A program made the translations under genes and the position numbers. This document shows positions 15,929-23,661 of a stretch of DNA of 44,843 nt, piece after piece. The stretch is from a virus. The stretch spans positions 1-44,843 of the IMG/VR virus record IMGVR_UViG_3300034117_001174; one strand, written 5' to 3'. Positions within the stretch are counted from its first letter, which is position 1. The number at the start of each line of letters is the position of its first letter. The notes beneath the pieces are model-generated. The model made no database searches. It had not been told where the DNA came from and worked only from the letters and a program-made list of their open reading frames with translations.

Positions 15929-15947
15929 TTGTCAAGGCCTTGGACAA
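15929..15947 (+). other. Near-perfect palindrome between the lectin-fold gene and the head module
   Basis: TTGTC-AAGGCCTT-GGACAA is an inverted repeat with one extra base, just before the putative promoter of the head module. It could be an operator or a small hairpin (loop GGCC). No U-run follows. Confidence 0.45.
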
Positions 15948-15951
15948 AACC

Positions 15952-15980
15952 TAGACTTTAATATCAAATAATGGTACAAT
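15952..15980 (+). promoter_or_regulatory. Probable promoter of the head module, TAGACT - 17 bp - TACAAT
   Basis: TAGACT (15952-15957) and TACAAT (15975-15980) are 17 bases apart with TGG just before the -10. The -10 ends eight bases before ATG 15989, giving an almost leaderless transcript. A weak AAGG is all that remains as ribosome site. Confidence 0.45.
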
Positions 15981-15988
15981 TAAGGTCT

Positions 15989-16327
15989 ATGAATATCTTA
16001 AACCAAAAATCACAGATTCTAGAAGAAACCACACTTGGCATATACGTGTGGGAAATGCCCGATGGCAGATGGATTGGAGACGATGATGGCAACTTCCTAT
16101 CAGTCACATCCAAAAAAGGAAACAGATCTAAAATGGACGCTTTGGCTAGAGAGGTTCGCTCATACGGTATTTATGAGGGCCAACCTAAATTCCTTTCTGG
16201 CAGAAGAAAAATCGATGACGAAGAATTTGAATATCAAAACGAAAGACTAAAGTGGGGCCTAACACCAGACCCTATGGATATTGGTGTTTATAAAGACTCA
16301 ATGTTAAGAAATGGTAAGGTCAAATGA
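15989..16327 (+). CDS. Small conserved protein upstream of portal
   Basis: I start at ATG 15989 ('MNILNQKSQILEETTLG', 112 residues) because the earlier in-frame ATG at 15971 overlaps the putative -10 box. The protein has 'GIYVWEMPDGRWIGDDDG' and a C-terminal 'SGRRKIDDEEFEYQNERL' followed by 'GLTPDP', a layout I associate with small genes just before the portal gene in actinophages (from memory, not verified). Its TGA overlaps the portal start (ATGA). Function unknown; stoichiometric head component or portal partner are possibilities. Confidence 0.65.
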   Translation: MNILNQKSQILEETTLGIYVWEMPDGRWIGDDDGNFLSVTSKKGNRSKMDALAREVRSYGIYEGQPKFLSGRRKIDDEEFEYQNERLKWGLTPDPMDIGVYKDSMLRNGKVK

Positions 16328-17916
16328 AAAGGCTAGAATCTATAGAAGACGAAATTGATACAGTATCCACAATTGATATATCAAATACTTCAGACTGGTT
16401 CCATTTTCAAAAGTTAGACGGACCACAAGATGACCCATTTAAGATTGGTCTAGAAGAAATTAAAAAGCTAAGAGGCCTTGGAACAAACTTTAAGCGTAAA
16501 ATTAATCGTGATTTTTCAAAAGCATTTGTTGGAACAAGCGGAGTTGCCACACAGCAAAACCTACTACAGCAAGCTATTAGCGGATATGCATTATTTGATC
16601 TTGTAGAGCCAACATATAACCTAGAATATCTTTCAAAAATTTATGAAGTTTCAACATATAACTATGCCGCAATTAATGCAAAGGTTTCAAATATTGTTGG
16701 TCTAGGGTATATGTTTACAGAAACATCTAAGGCAAAAGATGCAATGGATGCAATAACAGACGATAAGCAGCTAGACAGAGCACGTTCAAAGATTGATAGA
16801 ATTAAAACACAGCTAGATAAATGGCTTGACGATTGTAATGAAGAAGAGTCTTTTACAGAGACCCTCATAAAGGCCTACACAGACCTTGAGGCAACAGGAA
16901 ACGGTTACATAGAGATAGGACGTACAGTCACTGGAGATATCGGCTACATAGGCCACATACCCGCTAAAACAATGCGTGTGCGTAGATTCCGTGACGGCTT
17001 CATTCAATTGCTTTATGGTAAGGCCGTATTCTTCCGCAACTTTGGGGACCTAGAAACACCTAGCCCAATTGCTGGTCAAGAAGATAGACCAAATGAAATT
17101 ATACATTTAAAAAAGTATACTCCAATGAATAACTACTATGGAGTTCCAGATATTATTGCAGCGCAACAAGCGTTGGCTGGAAATGAATTTGCAGGAAGAT
17201 ATAACCTAGACTACTTTGAAAATAAGGCGGTCCCAAGATATATTATTACAGTAAAAGGAGCAAAGCTTTCCCCAGAGTCAGAAAGAAAACTACTAGAGTT
17301 CTTCCAAGTTGGACTAAAAGGAAAGAACCATAGATCCCTATATATCCCATTGCCAGCAGATACTCCAGACTCAAAAACCGAATTTAAGATGGAGCCAATT
17401 GAAGCAGGCGAACAAGAGTCTTCATTTAATATCTATCGTAAATCTAATAGAGATGAAATCTTGCTGGCTCACCGTGTCCCAATTAGCAAGATAGGTATCC
17501 CAGAAGGAATTAACTTAGCAGCAGCCAGAGATGCAGATAAAACATTTAAAGAGCAGGTATGTCGCCCATCACAAGATAGGCTTGAAAAGAAGCTAAACTA
17601 TTTAATTGCAGAAAAGACAGATGTCGTACAATTAAAGTTTAATGAACTTAGCCTTACTGACGAAGAGACACAAAGCCGCATTGACGAAATTTATTTAAGA
17701 ATGCAGGTAATTACCCCTAACGAAGTTCGCATTAGAAAGAACATGACAACCGTAGACGGTGGAGACGAAATGGTGGATTTAAAACCCCAGCAAGTAGCTG
17801 ACCAAAAGGCAAAGTCTACTGGAAATAAAAAGCGAGATCAGCAAAGATCGGCTAATGCCCCAGACAAAAGCGGAGAGGCCAGAAACCCAAAGGGAGATGG
17901 TCCAAAAGTCAAGTAA
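16324..17916 (+). CDS. Portal protein
   Basis: The 530-residue protein has portal hallmarks of the HK97/PBSX-type group: 'YLSKIYEVSTYNYAAINAKV' and 'SNIVGLGYMF' in the wing/stem entry (residues 100-135), 'PAKTMRVRRFRDGF', 'IIHLKKYTPMNNYYGVPDII' in the clip region, and 'REE'-like 'NRDEILLAHRVPISKIGI' near residue 380. The C-terminal 40 residues are charged and disordered-looking. It forms the dodecameric DNA-entry ring of the capsid. It is coupled to the small upstream gene by ATGA; the protease follows after 53 bases. Confidence 0.9.
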   Translation: MKRLESIEDEIDTVSTIDISNTSDWFHFQKLDGPQDDPFKIGLEEIKKLRGLGTNFKRKINRDFSKAFVGTSGVATQQNLLQQAISGYALFDLVEPTYNLEYLSKIYEVSTYNYAAINAKVSNIVGLGYMFTETSKAKDAMDAITDDKQLDRARSKIDRIKTQLDKWLDDCNEEESFTETLIKAYTDLEATGNGYIEIGRTVTGDIGYIGHIPAKTMRVRRFRDGFIQLLYGKAVFFRNFGDLETPSPIAGQEDRPNEIIHLKKYTPMNNYYGVPDIIAAQQALAGNEFAGRYNLDYFENKAVPRYIITVKGAKLSPESERKLLEFFQVGLKGKNHRSLYIPLPADTPDSKTEFKMEPIEAGEQESSFNIYRKSNRDEILLAHRVPISKIGIPEGINLAAARDADKTFKEQVCRPSQDRLEKKLNYLIAEKTDVVQLKFNELSLTDEETQSRIDEIYLRMQVITPNEVRIRKNMTTVDGGDEMVDLKPQQVADQKAKSTGNKKRDQQRSANAPDKSGEARNPKGDGPKVK

Positions 17917-17933
17917 GTTTAATCGACTACTAT

Positions 17934-17962
17934 TTGCGTTAGAGTAGATAAACCTATAAAAT
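17934..17962 (+). promoter_or_regulatory. Possible leaderless-type promoter, TTGCGT - 17 bp - TAAAAT
   Basis: TTGCGT (17934-17939) and TAAAAT (17957-17962) are 17 bases apart. The -10 ends seven bases before the protease ATG at 17970, and there is no Shine-Dalgarno in between. Confidence 0.4.
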
Positions 17963-17969
17963 TAAGCAT

Positions 17970-19280
17970 ATGAACATTGAAAAAGGCCTATGGTCAAGTA
18001 ATGGCGACAACTTGCACTTGTCAGTACCATTTACTAAAGTCAACCGTGAAAATAGAACCGTCTCTGGTTTTGCAACATTAGATAATGTTGATCAAACAGG
18101 CGACGTTGTTACTGCTGAAGCAAGCATGAAAGCATTTGAAAGTTTCAGAGGAAACCTTCGTGAGATGCATCAGCCACTAGCCGTCGGCAAGGTTGTTTCA
18201 TTTAAGCCAGAGACATACTACGACCAGACAACAAAAGAATTTTACAATGGAGTTTATGTAACTTCATATATTTCAAAGGGTGCACAAGATACTTGGGAAA
18301 AAGTTCTTGATGGCACTCTTTCTGGTTTTTCAATCGGCGGAAAAATAACAGAGTCTGACAATGAAGTTAATAAGGCGGACGGAACACAGGTTAGATTTAT
18401 CAAGGCTTATGATCTAGTAGAGCTATCAATTGTAGACTCACCAGCAAATCAACTTTGCAATATTCTCTCAATTGAAAAGATGAATGGCCAACTTGTATTC
18501 AAGGGAATGGCAGCAGATGTTGTTACAGAAAATATTTTTTATTGTGAAGAAAGCGATTCTGTTTTTATGTCAACAGAAAAAACTTTTGATTCGCCAATCA
18601 CAGGTAAGCCAGCAAAGATTATTGGCTGGGTAGAAAGTTCAGACATGAACAAGTCAAAAGAAATAGATAAGATTCTTGCTTCATTTAAGAAGACAAGATT
18701 AGCGTTGCCTGAAACACAAACAATTGCAAAACAGGCAAACGTAGAAGGAGGTAATGAGATGTCAGACGTACAAAATGATGTAGTTGTAGAAGCTGTAGAA
18801 GCAGAAACAATTATTGAAAAGTCTGTCGAGGTTGTAGAAGAAGTAGCAGCAGTTGAGGCTATTGCAGAAACAACCGAAGACACAACTCCTGCCGACTCCG
18901 TTGAAGAAACAGTTGAAAAAACAGCTGATCCTGACTTTGCAAAAATGTTAGGCGATCTTAAGGGATTTTTCTCGGAGACACTCGCAAAGGCTACAGACGC
19001 AAATGCGGCTCAAGTTTCAGAAATTAAAGAAACAGTTGAGTCATTCAGCAAGAGCGTAAATGGCCAAATTGCAGAGTTGGCAGAAAAGCACAATGCATTA
19101 AGCACAGCAGTGCTAGAAATCAAAGGCACCATTGATGGTGTTCAAAAGCGTGTAGATGCCGTTGAAGGCGACACAGCTATTAAGAAGTCTTCTGATCTTG
19201 GCCGTTCAGAGGTTGTAACAAAAAAATCAACATGGAACGGTTCTTTCCTCGGTTCCGTAAATGAAATCTTTTCAAACTAA
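17970..19280 (+). CDS. Prohead maturation protease with C-terminal scaffold region (XkdF-like)
   Basis: The 436-residue protein has an N-terminal S78-type phage protease domain (residues 15-175): 'VSGFATLDNVDQTGDVV', His67 in 'REMHQPLAVG', the putative nucleophile Ser121 in 'SGFSIGG', and 'LVELSIVDSPANQ' afterwards. Residues 264-436 are acidic, coiled-coil and scaffold-like (Glu/Val/Ala-rich, then 'EIKETVESFSKSVNGQIAEL'). A perfect ribosome site inside the gene should also produce this second half alone. The protease cleaves scaffold and capsid delta domains during head maturation. The major capsid gene follows 18 bases later. Confidence 0.88.
   Translation: MNIEKGLWSSNGDNLHLSVPFTKVNRENRTVSGFATLDNVDQTGDVVTAEASMKAFESFRGNLREMHQPLAVGKVVSFKPETYYDQTTKEFYNGVYVTSYISKGAQDTWEKVLDGTLSGFSIGGKITESDNEVNKADGTQVRFIKAYDLVELSIVDSPANQLCNILSIEKMNGQLVFKGMAADVVTENIFYCEESDSVFMSTEKTFDSPITGKPAKIIGWVESSDMNKSKEIDKILASFKKTRLALPETQTIAKQANVEGGNEMSDVQNDVVVEAVEAETIIEKSVEVVEEVAAVEAIAETTEDTTPADSVEETVEKTADPDFAKMLGDLKGFFSETLAKATDANAAQVSEIKETVESFSKSVNGQIAELAEKHNALSTAVLEIKGTIDGVQKRVDAVEGDTAIKKSSDLGRSEVVTKKSTWNGSFLGSVNEIFSN
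18746..18751 (+). promoter_or_regulatory. Internal Shine-Dalgarno (AGGAGG) inside the protease gene
   Basis: AGGAGG (followed by T, a perfect anti-16S match) lies seven bases before an in-frame ATG at 18759. The coding demand is only Gly-Gly, so the match is not forced by the protein sequence. It decides the start of the nested scaffold. Confidence 0.75.
18759..19280 (+). CDS. Nested scaffolding protein (internal in-frame start)
   Basis: Translation from ATG 18759 gives a 173-residue protein beginning 'MSDVQNDVVVEAVEAE' and ending 'GSVNEIFSN', identical to the C-terminal part of the protease. It is strongly acidic then coiled-coil, as expected of a capsid scaffold. The arrangement parallels phage lambda, where scaffold Nu3 is made from an internal start in protease gene C. 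Expression as a separate protein is inferred from the ribosome site; the position just before the capsid gene fits. Confidence 0.7.
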   Translation: MSDVQNDVVVEAVEAETIIEKSVEVVEEVAAVEAIAETTEDTTPADSVEETVEKTADPDFAKMLGDLKGFFSETLAKATDANAAQVSEIKETVESFSKSVNGQIAELAEKHNALSTAVLEIKGTIDGVQKRVDAVEGDTAIKKSSDLGRSEVVTKKSTWNGSFLGSVNEIFSN

Positions 19281-19298
19281 AGGGTAGGTGAAATAAAA

Positions 19299-20348
19299 AT
19301 GAGTAATGAACTATTAGAAAAAGCAGTAGCAGCAGGTACAAACGTAACTGGTAGCTATGCATCCGCAACTGGTGGAACTGGAGTACACACAGCGTCTGAA
19401 AACGGCAACGGTGGACTTCTAAACCCAGAACAATCAGCGCGATTTCTAGACTATATGTTCGACGCTACCGTAATTGGTAAGGTTGCACGTACTGTCCGAA
19501 TGAAAGCAGATACAACAGAGATTGACCGTATGTCTATCGGCGAGAAGCTTGTAAAGCTTGCAACTGAAGCAGACAACACAGGAGTTAACTCACCTGTAAC
19601 ATTCTCAAAAATTTCTTTGACAACAAAGAAGCTTCGCATGGACTGGGAACTTTCAACAGAGTCTCTTGAAGACAATATTGAAGGCGCAGACGTCGAAGAT
19701 CATATTGCCAGAATGATGGCAACACAAGCAGGTAACGATATTGAAGATTTGATCCTAAACGGAGACACTTCACTAACAGACGATGCCCTATACAAGTCAT
19801 TTAATGGCGTTGTAAAGAAGGCAAAGACTTCAGGTCGCGTAGTAGATGCAGCTGGAGCAGCCGTTTCACGTGCTGTATTCAACTCTGCACTTAAGGCACT
19901 TCCACGTAAGTACAAGCAGCGTCGTACAGACCTTCGCTTCCTTGCAGGATCAAACTTGATCCAGGATTACCTATACTCAACATCTAATTCAACAAACTTT
20001 GCAAACCCACAGGATATTGCTTCAGGCATCATCCGTGGTGATGTTCCAGTTGTTGGAGGTCCAGCAGGATATGTAGCTCCATACGCATTTGGTATTCCAA
20101 TCGTTGAAGTTCCACTTCTTAGCGAGACACAGGCTGGTACATATGCTAGCCCATCAGGTTCACACGGAGATATCCACTTGACATTCCCAAATAACGTTGT
20201 TATTGGTATCAAGCGTGATGTTACTGTTTACCGCTTCTTCTGGCCACGTAAGGACTCAGTCGAGTACACAATGTATACTCGTGTTGGCGTCCAGATCGAG
20301 CAAGCAGATGCTTGGGTAGTCGTAAAGAACGTTAAGGTTGCTTCTTAA
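19299..20348 (+). CDS. Major capsid protein (HK97 fold)
   Basis: The 349-residue protein lies straight after protease/scaffold, as usual. It shows the HK97-type order: a flexible N-terminal arm ('GGLLNPEQSARFLDYMFDAT'), an E-loop/spine region ('RMSIGEKLVKLATEADNTG'), 'LSTESLEDNIEGADVEDHIA' (long helix), 'RTDLRFLAGSNLIQDY' in the P/A region, and a C-terminal strand pair ('VVIGIKRDVTVYRFFWPRKD'). Arg codons are almost all CGT/CGC here, unlike the AGA used in most surrounding genes, as expected for a very highly expressed gene. A terminator follows at once. Confidence 0.92.
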   Translation: MSNELLEKAVAAGTNVTGSYASATGGTGVHTASENGNGGLLNPEQSARFLDYMFDATVIGKVARTVRMKADTTEIDRMSIGEKLVKLATEADNTGVNSPVTFSKISLTTKKLRMDWELSTESLEDNIEGADVEDHIARMMATQAGNDIEDLILNGDTSLTDDALYKSFNGVVKKAKTSGRVVDAAGAAVSRAVFNSALKALPRKYKQRRTDLRFLAGSNLIQDYLYSTSNSTNFANPQDIASGIIRGDVPVVGGPAGYVAPYAFGIPIVEVPLLSETQAGTYASPSGSHGDIHLTFPNNVVIGIKRDVTVYRFFWPRKDSVEYTMYTRVGVQIEQADAWVVVKNVKVAS

Positions 20349-20400
20349 TTAATTAAGAATTAAACTACCGAAATGCCCCCAATTAATTTTGGGGGCTTTT
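20342..20400 (+). terminator. Terminator after the capsid gene, with AT-rich palindrome over the stop codon
   Basis: GCCCCCAA (20375-20382) pairs with TTGGGGGC (20389-20396), loop TTAATT, followed by TTTT: a classical intrinsic terminator. Upstream, 20342-20359 is an 18-base perfect palindrome (TTCTTAATTAATTAAGAA) that includes the stop codon. Confidence 0.85.
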
Positions 20401-20425
20401 CATTTTAATTTAACAATGCTATAAT
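20397..20425 (+). promoter_or_regulatory. Probable promoter of the neck genes, TTTTCA - 17 bp - TATAAT
   Basis: TTTTCA (20397-20402), overlapping the terminator's U-run, is 17 bases from TATAAT (20420-20425); TGC precedes the -10. AAGGAG at 20441 is the ribosome site of the gene at 20456. Confidence 0.5.
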
Positions 20426-20455
20426 TAAAGGACCTAGAAAAAGGAGAATATAAGT

Positions 20456-20848
20456 ATGTCGTTTGACACATTAAAGGTAGCCGAATTAAAAGTAATTGCA
20501 GAAGATTTTGCGGTTGACACAGAAGGCTTAAAGAACAAAAAAGACATTATTGCAGCCCTATCCGAAGAAGGAGTTTCTTGGTCAGTCTATCAAAAGACAA
20601 AGCAAGAAATTGAAGATAATCTAGAAGAGATTGAAATAATTCCTAGACTAGATCCAAAGAAAGTAGACGCAGACTCTATTTTGGTAAGAATGACAAGAGA
20701 GAATTATCGATACGATATTCATGGTCATACATTTACGAAAGAACATCCGTTCGTTGCAATGCCAGAAGAAGACGCTCAAAAAATTTTTGATACAGAGGAG
20801 GGTTTTCGTTTAGCGACACCAAAGGAAGTCCAAGACTTTTATCACTAA
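20456..20848 (+). CDS. HeH/LEM-domain head protein
   Basis: The 130-residue protein begins with a HeH/LEM/SAP-like helical hairpin (residues 1-45: 'MSFDTLKVAELKVIAEDFAV' and 'LKNKKDIIAALSEEGVSW'), often found in small head genes right after the capsid gene of actinophages. The C-terminal part ('ILVRMTRENYRYDIHGHTF', 'EHPFVAMPEEDAQKIFDTEE') resembles a small beta-domain found in capsid-associated proteins. Probable role: minor head protein or DNA-binding neck protein. This rests on domain and position. Ribosome site AAGGAG is nine bases upstream. Confidence 0.7.
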   Translation: MSFDTLKVAELKVIAEDFAVDTEGLKNKKDIIAALSEEGVSWSVYQKTKQEIEDNLEEIEIIPRLDPKKVDADSILVRMTRENYRYDIHGHTFTKEHPFVAMPEEDAQKIFDTEEGFRLATPKEVQDFYH

Positions 20849-20864
20849 ACGTTAACATAAGTTA

Positions 20865-21833
20865 ATGGCAGAAATATATAAATCTCAAACATCTACAGTA
20901 AAAACAAAAATATACTGGGGTGGAGAAATAACGGATGCAGACGGACCAGTTGTAGCAACAGTAAGACAAGTAACTACTGATGGAACCGTTTATCCTACAC
21001 TTGCAACTTATACTGCCACAAAACTAGAGTCGGACATTGGTACGTATCAGATTACGATACCGTACAGCCTCGCCCTACAGCCTAAAAAACTTAGAATAAC
21101 TTGGACGTATCAGGTAGGCGGAATAGAGGGTAGAAATACTCAAGTTGTAGATATAGTAACTCCATACGTAGATATATCTGATGTCATAGATGATTTAAAT
21201 TTTGGAACAGACCCATCTGACCCAAACTACAAAACTTATGGCGAGCTTCAGCTAGCAGAGAAATATGCTAGAAAATTAATTGAGGCTTATACAAACCAAG
21301 TTTTTTATTCATACAATGGAACACAGGTTGCCCAAGGATATGGGTCAGATATACTTCCTTTGCCAATAAGAATAGAAGAGATTACAAGATTACACGAAGA
21401 AGATGTTCAAGTATTTGAAGTTGGAGTAAATACAAACAACTGGTTTTATACACCAATAGTCTCTGAATCAAATTATGGAATAAGAGTAAATTTGCAGGAC
21501 ATGCAAGACGATTTAGTTTATTCAGCAAATGGAATGATACCTCCATCAATTAACAGCAGAGGATATTCTGGGACATTTAAAAAAGACTTCAGGTATAAGG
21601 TTGAAGGAGTATTTGGTTGGTACTACGTGCCAGACAATGTTAGAGAAGCGTCTAAGATTCTAATGAAACAATACTTTGAGCAAGACCGTGCTTGGAAAGA
21701 TAAATACGTAAAGAACATAAGCACATTTGACTGGAAGTTTGAGTTTATGGAAGATGCACATAGAGGCACAGGGAATCTGTATGCAGATCAGCTCCTTGCA
21801 CCATATATAACAAACGGTATGGTTGTATTTTAA
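20865..21833 (+). CDS. Head-tail adaptor (gp6-like connector) with N-terminal beta domain
   Basis: The 322-residue protein combines an N-terminal Ig-like beta domain (residues 1-115, ending 'NTQVVDIVTPYVDISDVIDD') with a helical adaptor part ('LQLAEKYARKLIEAYTNQVF', 'NVREASKILMKQYFEQDRAW') like the gp6/gp15 adaptors that dock under the portal. Order portal-capsid-HeH-adaptor-stopper supports this. The next gene starts directly after the stop codon. Confidence 0.75.
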   Translation: MAEIYKSQTSTVKTKIYWGGEITDADGPVVATVRQVTTDGTVYPTLATYTATKLESDIGTYQITIPYSLALQPKKLRITWTYQVGGIEGRNTQVVDIVTPYVDISDVIDDLNFGTDPSDPNYKTYGELQLAEKYARKLIEAYTNQVFYSYNGTQVAQGYGSDILPLPIRIEEITRLHEEDVQVFEVGVNTNNWFYTPIVSESNYGIRVNLQDMQDDLVYSANGMIPPSINSRGYSGTFKKDFRYKVEGVFGWYYVPDNVREASKILMKQYFEQDRAWKDKYVKNISTFDWKFEFMEDAHRGTGNLYADQLLAPYITNGMVVF

Positions 21834-22259
21834 ATGAGCCTGGCAACTTCCCTAATGCCACTTCAGCTTGACATATATCTTCAATCAGATACACAAGATG
21901 CAAACACTGGCGCTATCAAAAAAGACTGGGCCTATTCTAAAACAATGCAGTGCTCTGCAAAAGGAATAATATCCAACTCAGGCACAGGTCGTGGCGGTGA
22001 CAGACAAACCCTTAACACAAAATATTCTAACGAGCAAATGCTTGAAATAAGAAGCGTTGATCAGATTACTTATAGAGACAAGATAACAAACATTAGAGAC
22101 ATTAAGGGTAACATAGTTTGGAAAGAATTAGACTTTCCATCAGAAACCCCGACAGTATTTGAAGTAATTAGCTCAACTCCGATAACAGATCCATTTGGTA
22201 ATATCCTTGCATATAACTCTATTGTTAAAAGATCGGAGAATCAGCAAATTGGAATCTAA
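21834..22259 (+). CDS. Head closure / head-tail stopper protein
   Basis: The 141-residue protein has no strong family motif that I can name, but size, beta-rich composition ('VFEVISSTPITDPFGNILAY') and position between adaptor and gp10-like gene fit the stopper that seals the portal after packaging. It starts directly behind the adaptor stop. Its end overlaps the next gene by 11 bases. Confidence 0.6.
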   Translation: MSLATSLMPLQLDIYLQSDTQDANTGAIKKDWAYSKTMQCSAKGIISNSGTGRGGDRQTLNTKYSNEQMLEIRSVDQITYRDKITNIRDIKGNIVWKELDFPSETPTVFEVISSTPITDPFGNILAYNSIVKRSENQQIGI

Positions 22260-23037
22260 TGTCGCACTTCTTCGAGCCGCAAGCGGACTAGAAAGATTAA
22301 TGGCTGGAGCCCCAGTGGGTCCAGTAAAAGATAGCAATGTAGCACAGATATCTGCATTCCTATATCATCAAGCCAATGTGCTTGCCAAATTAGATTCAGA
22401 TGCAGCATTTAAAAAACTATTTAAAAGAACAATATTTGATAGCATTAATAAAGAGTTCGGTCAGTATATAGATGCAAAGGCAAGAGTAAAGCCAAACTCA
22501 TTACACCATGTATACGAGTGGAATAAAGCTGGACAGCCTACAAGTAGACTATTTCTATTAAAACAAATAGATTCATCTGGACTATCATTTAAAATAGACT
22601 CAAACTTTATTCTTTCAAGATCAGCTGTTCCATCAAGAAACAAAAAGCAAAAGAAGAAATACATATTTGCAAATAAGGCGGATGTAATGGAAGCTGGGCT
22701 ACCAGTTACAATAAGACCAAAGTCTGCAGAAAGACTTGTATTTGAATTAGACGGAATAACAGTCTTTATGCCAAAGGGCTCATCCGTAACAGTAAAAAGC
22801 CCAGGCGGAAAAGCATCAAGCAATCAATTTAAATTGGCCTACTCACAATTCTTTTCAGGCAACCTAGTGAATATAGCAATCAAAAATTCTGGATTTCAAA
22901 ACCTATTTAATGCGGGAATGACAAAAGCGCTAGCAGTCCCAGGATCAATAAAGAAAATCCAATATTCATTTAGCCCTAACGCAATAAGAGCAGAGGCAGA
23001 TATGTCATTGGCAAAAGCATTTGGAGGGGCACTATGA
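22249..23037 (+). CDS. HK97 gp10-like neck/minor capsid protein
   Basis: I start at TTG 22249 ('MESNVALLRAASGLERLMAG', 262 residues) because GGAG lies 10 bases upstream; an earlier in-frame ATG at 22195 would bury 65 bases in the stopper gene. It is a basic protein with a helical N-terminus and 'HVYEWNKAGQPTSRLFLLKQ', similar in layout to gp10-like proteins between stopper and tail terminator. Likely a neck component; the family call rests mainly on position. It is coupled to the next gene by ATGA. Confidence 0.6.
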   Translation: MESNVALLRAASGLERLMAGAPVGPVKDSNVAQISAFLYHQANVLAKLDSDAAFKKLFKRTIFDSINKEFGQYIDAKARVKPNSLHHVYEWNKAGQPTSRLFLLKQIDSSGLSFKIDSNFILSRSAVPSRNKKQKKKYIFANKADVMEAGLPVTIRPKSAERLVFELDGITVFMPKGSSVTVKSPGGKASSNQFKLAYSQFFSGNLVNIAIKNSGFQNLFNAGMTKALAVPGSIKKIQYSFSPNAIRAEADMSLAKAFGGAL

Positions 23038-23540
23038 TAGATTATAATATAGACGCAATGTATGAGATAAGAAAGCACCTATGGCAAGAGCTTATATTGA
23101 ATAAAATATTCAATGACTCAGATTACTATAGTGATAATATAGGCAAAGAGATTATCCCAATTATCCCAGTCCAGCAACAGCCCGAGTTAAATCAATTTTT
23201 AAGCGGGAAGAAGCATATAGTCTATGACAAGATAGGCCTATCCTATGAAGAGAACTGGATGATATGCTGCGAAAAGATTCTATTTACTATATATGCCACT
23301 GATTTTTCAGAGATCAATCAGATTAGAAATTTAATGCTAGACGTATTTAGAAGAATGGACGACTCAGCCAAAGATCTAAATGCCTCAAAATCAACTCCAA
23401 AGATTAAGTTCTTTAACACAATGGTTGCCGAAATATCACCCACTGAGCCATCCCAAGAGCTACAGGGATTTTTGTCTGCAGATGTGATCCTTGAGGTTAA
23501 ATATGCAAGAACGACAGACGGAGATGGAAGATTTAACTAG
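23034..23540 (+). CDS. Tail terminator / tail completion protein
   Basis: The 168-residue protein lies between the gp10-like gene and the major tail protein, the standard place for the tail terminator ring. It has an alpha/beta layout with 'ENWMICCEKILFTIYATDFS' followed by 'EINQIRNLMLDVFRRMD' and a closing strand 'LSADVILEVKYAR', typical of gpU/gp17-like terminators. ATGA overlap with the upstream gene. It caps the tail tube and joins it to the head. Confidence 0.65.
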   Translation: MIDYNIDAMYEIRKHLWQELILNKIFNDSDYYSDNIGKEIIPIIPVQQQPELNQFLSGKKHIVYDKIGLSYEENWMICCEKILFTIYATDFSEINQIRNLMLDVFRRMDDSAKDLNASKSTPKIKFFNTMVAEISPTEPSQELQGFLSADVILEVKYARTTDGDGRFN

Positions 23541-23541
23541 G

Positions 23542-23570
23542 TTGCTTTTGGGTGCATTATACTCTAAAAT
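23542..23570 (+). promoter_or_regulatory. Possible promoter of the major tail gene, TTGCTT - 17 bp - TAAAAT
   Basis: TTGCTT (23542-23547) and TAAAAT (23565-23570) are 17 bases apart in the 121-base gap, the longest in the window. The remaining leader holds an AT-rich stretch (TATATATATATT) and a strong AGGAGG at 23647-23652. I see no gene in this gap. Confidence 0.4.
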
Positions 23571-23661
23571 TAGTCTTAGAGGAAAAGAGCCTAGCCAGCT
23601 TGATTTAAAGTTTTAAAGTAAGTCAATATATATATATTTATTTAACAGGAGGTTTTACAAC

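Noticed and set aside
23541-23661. Search for a tRNA or small RNA in the longest gap
   Set aside because: I see only a possible promoter, an AT-rich stretch and the ribosome site of the major tail gene; no cloverleaf or other convincing structure.
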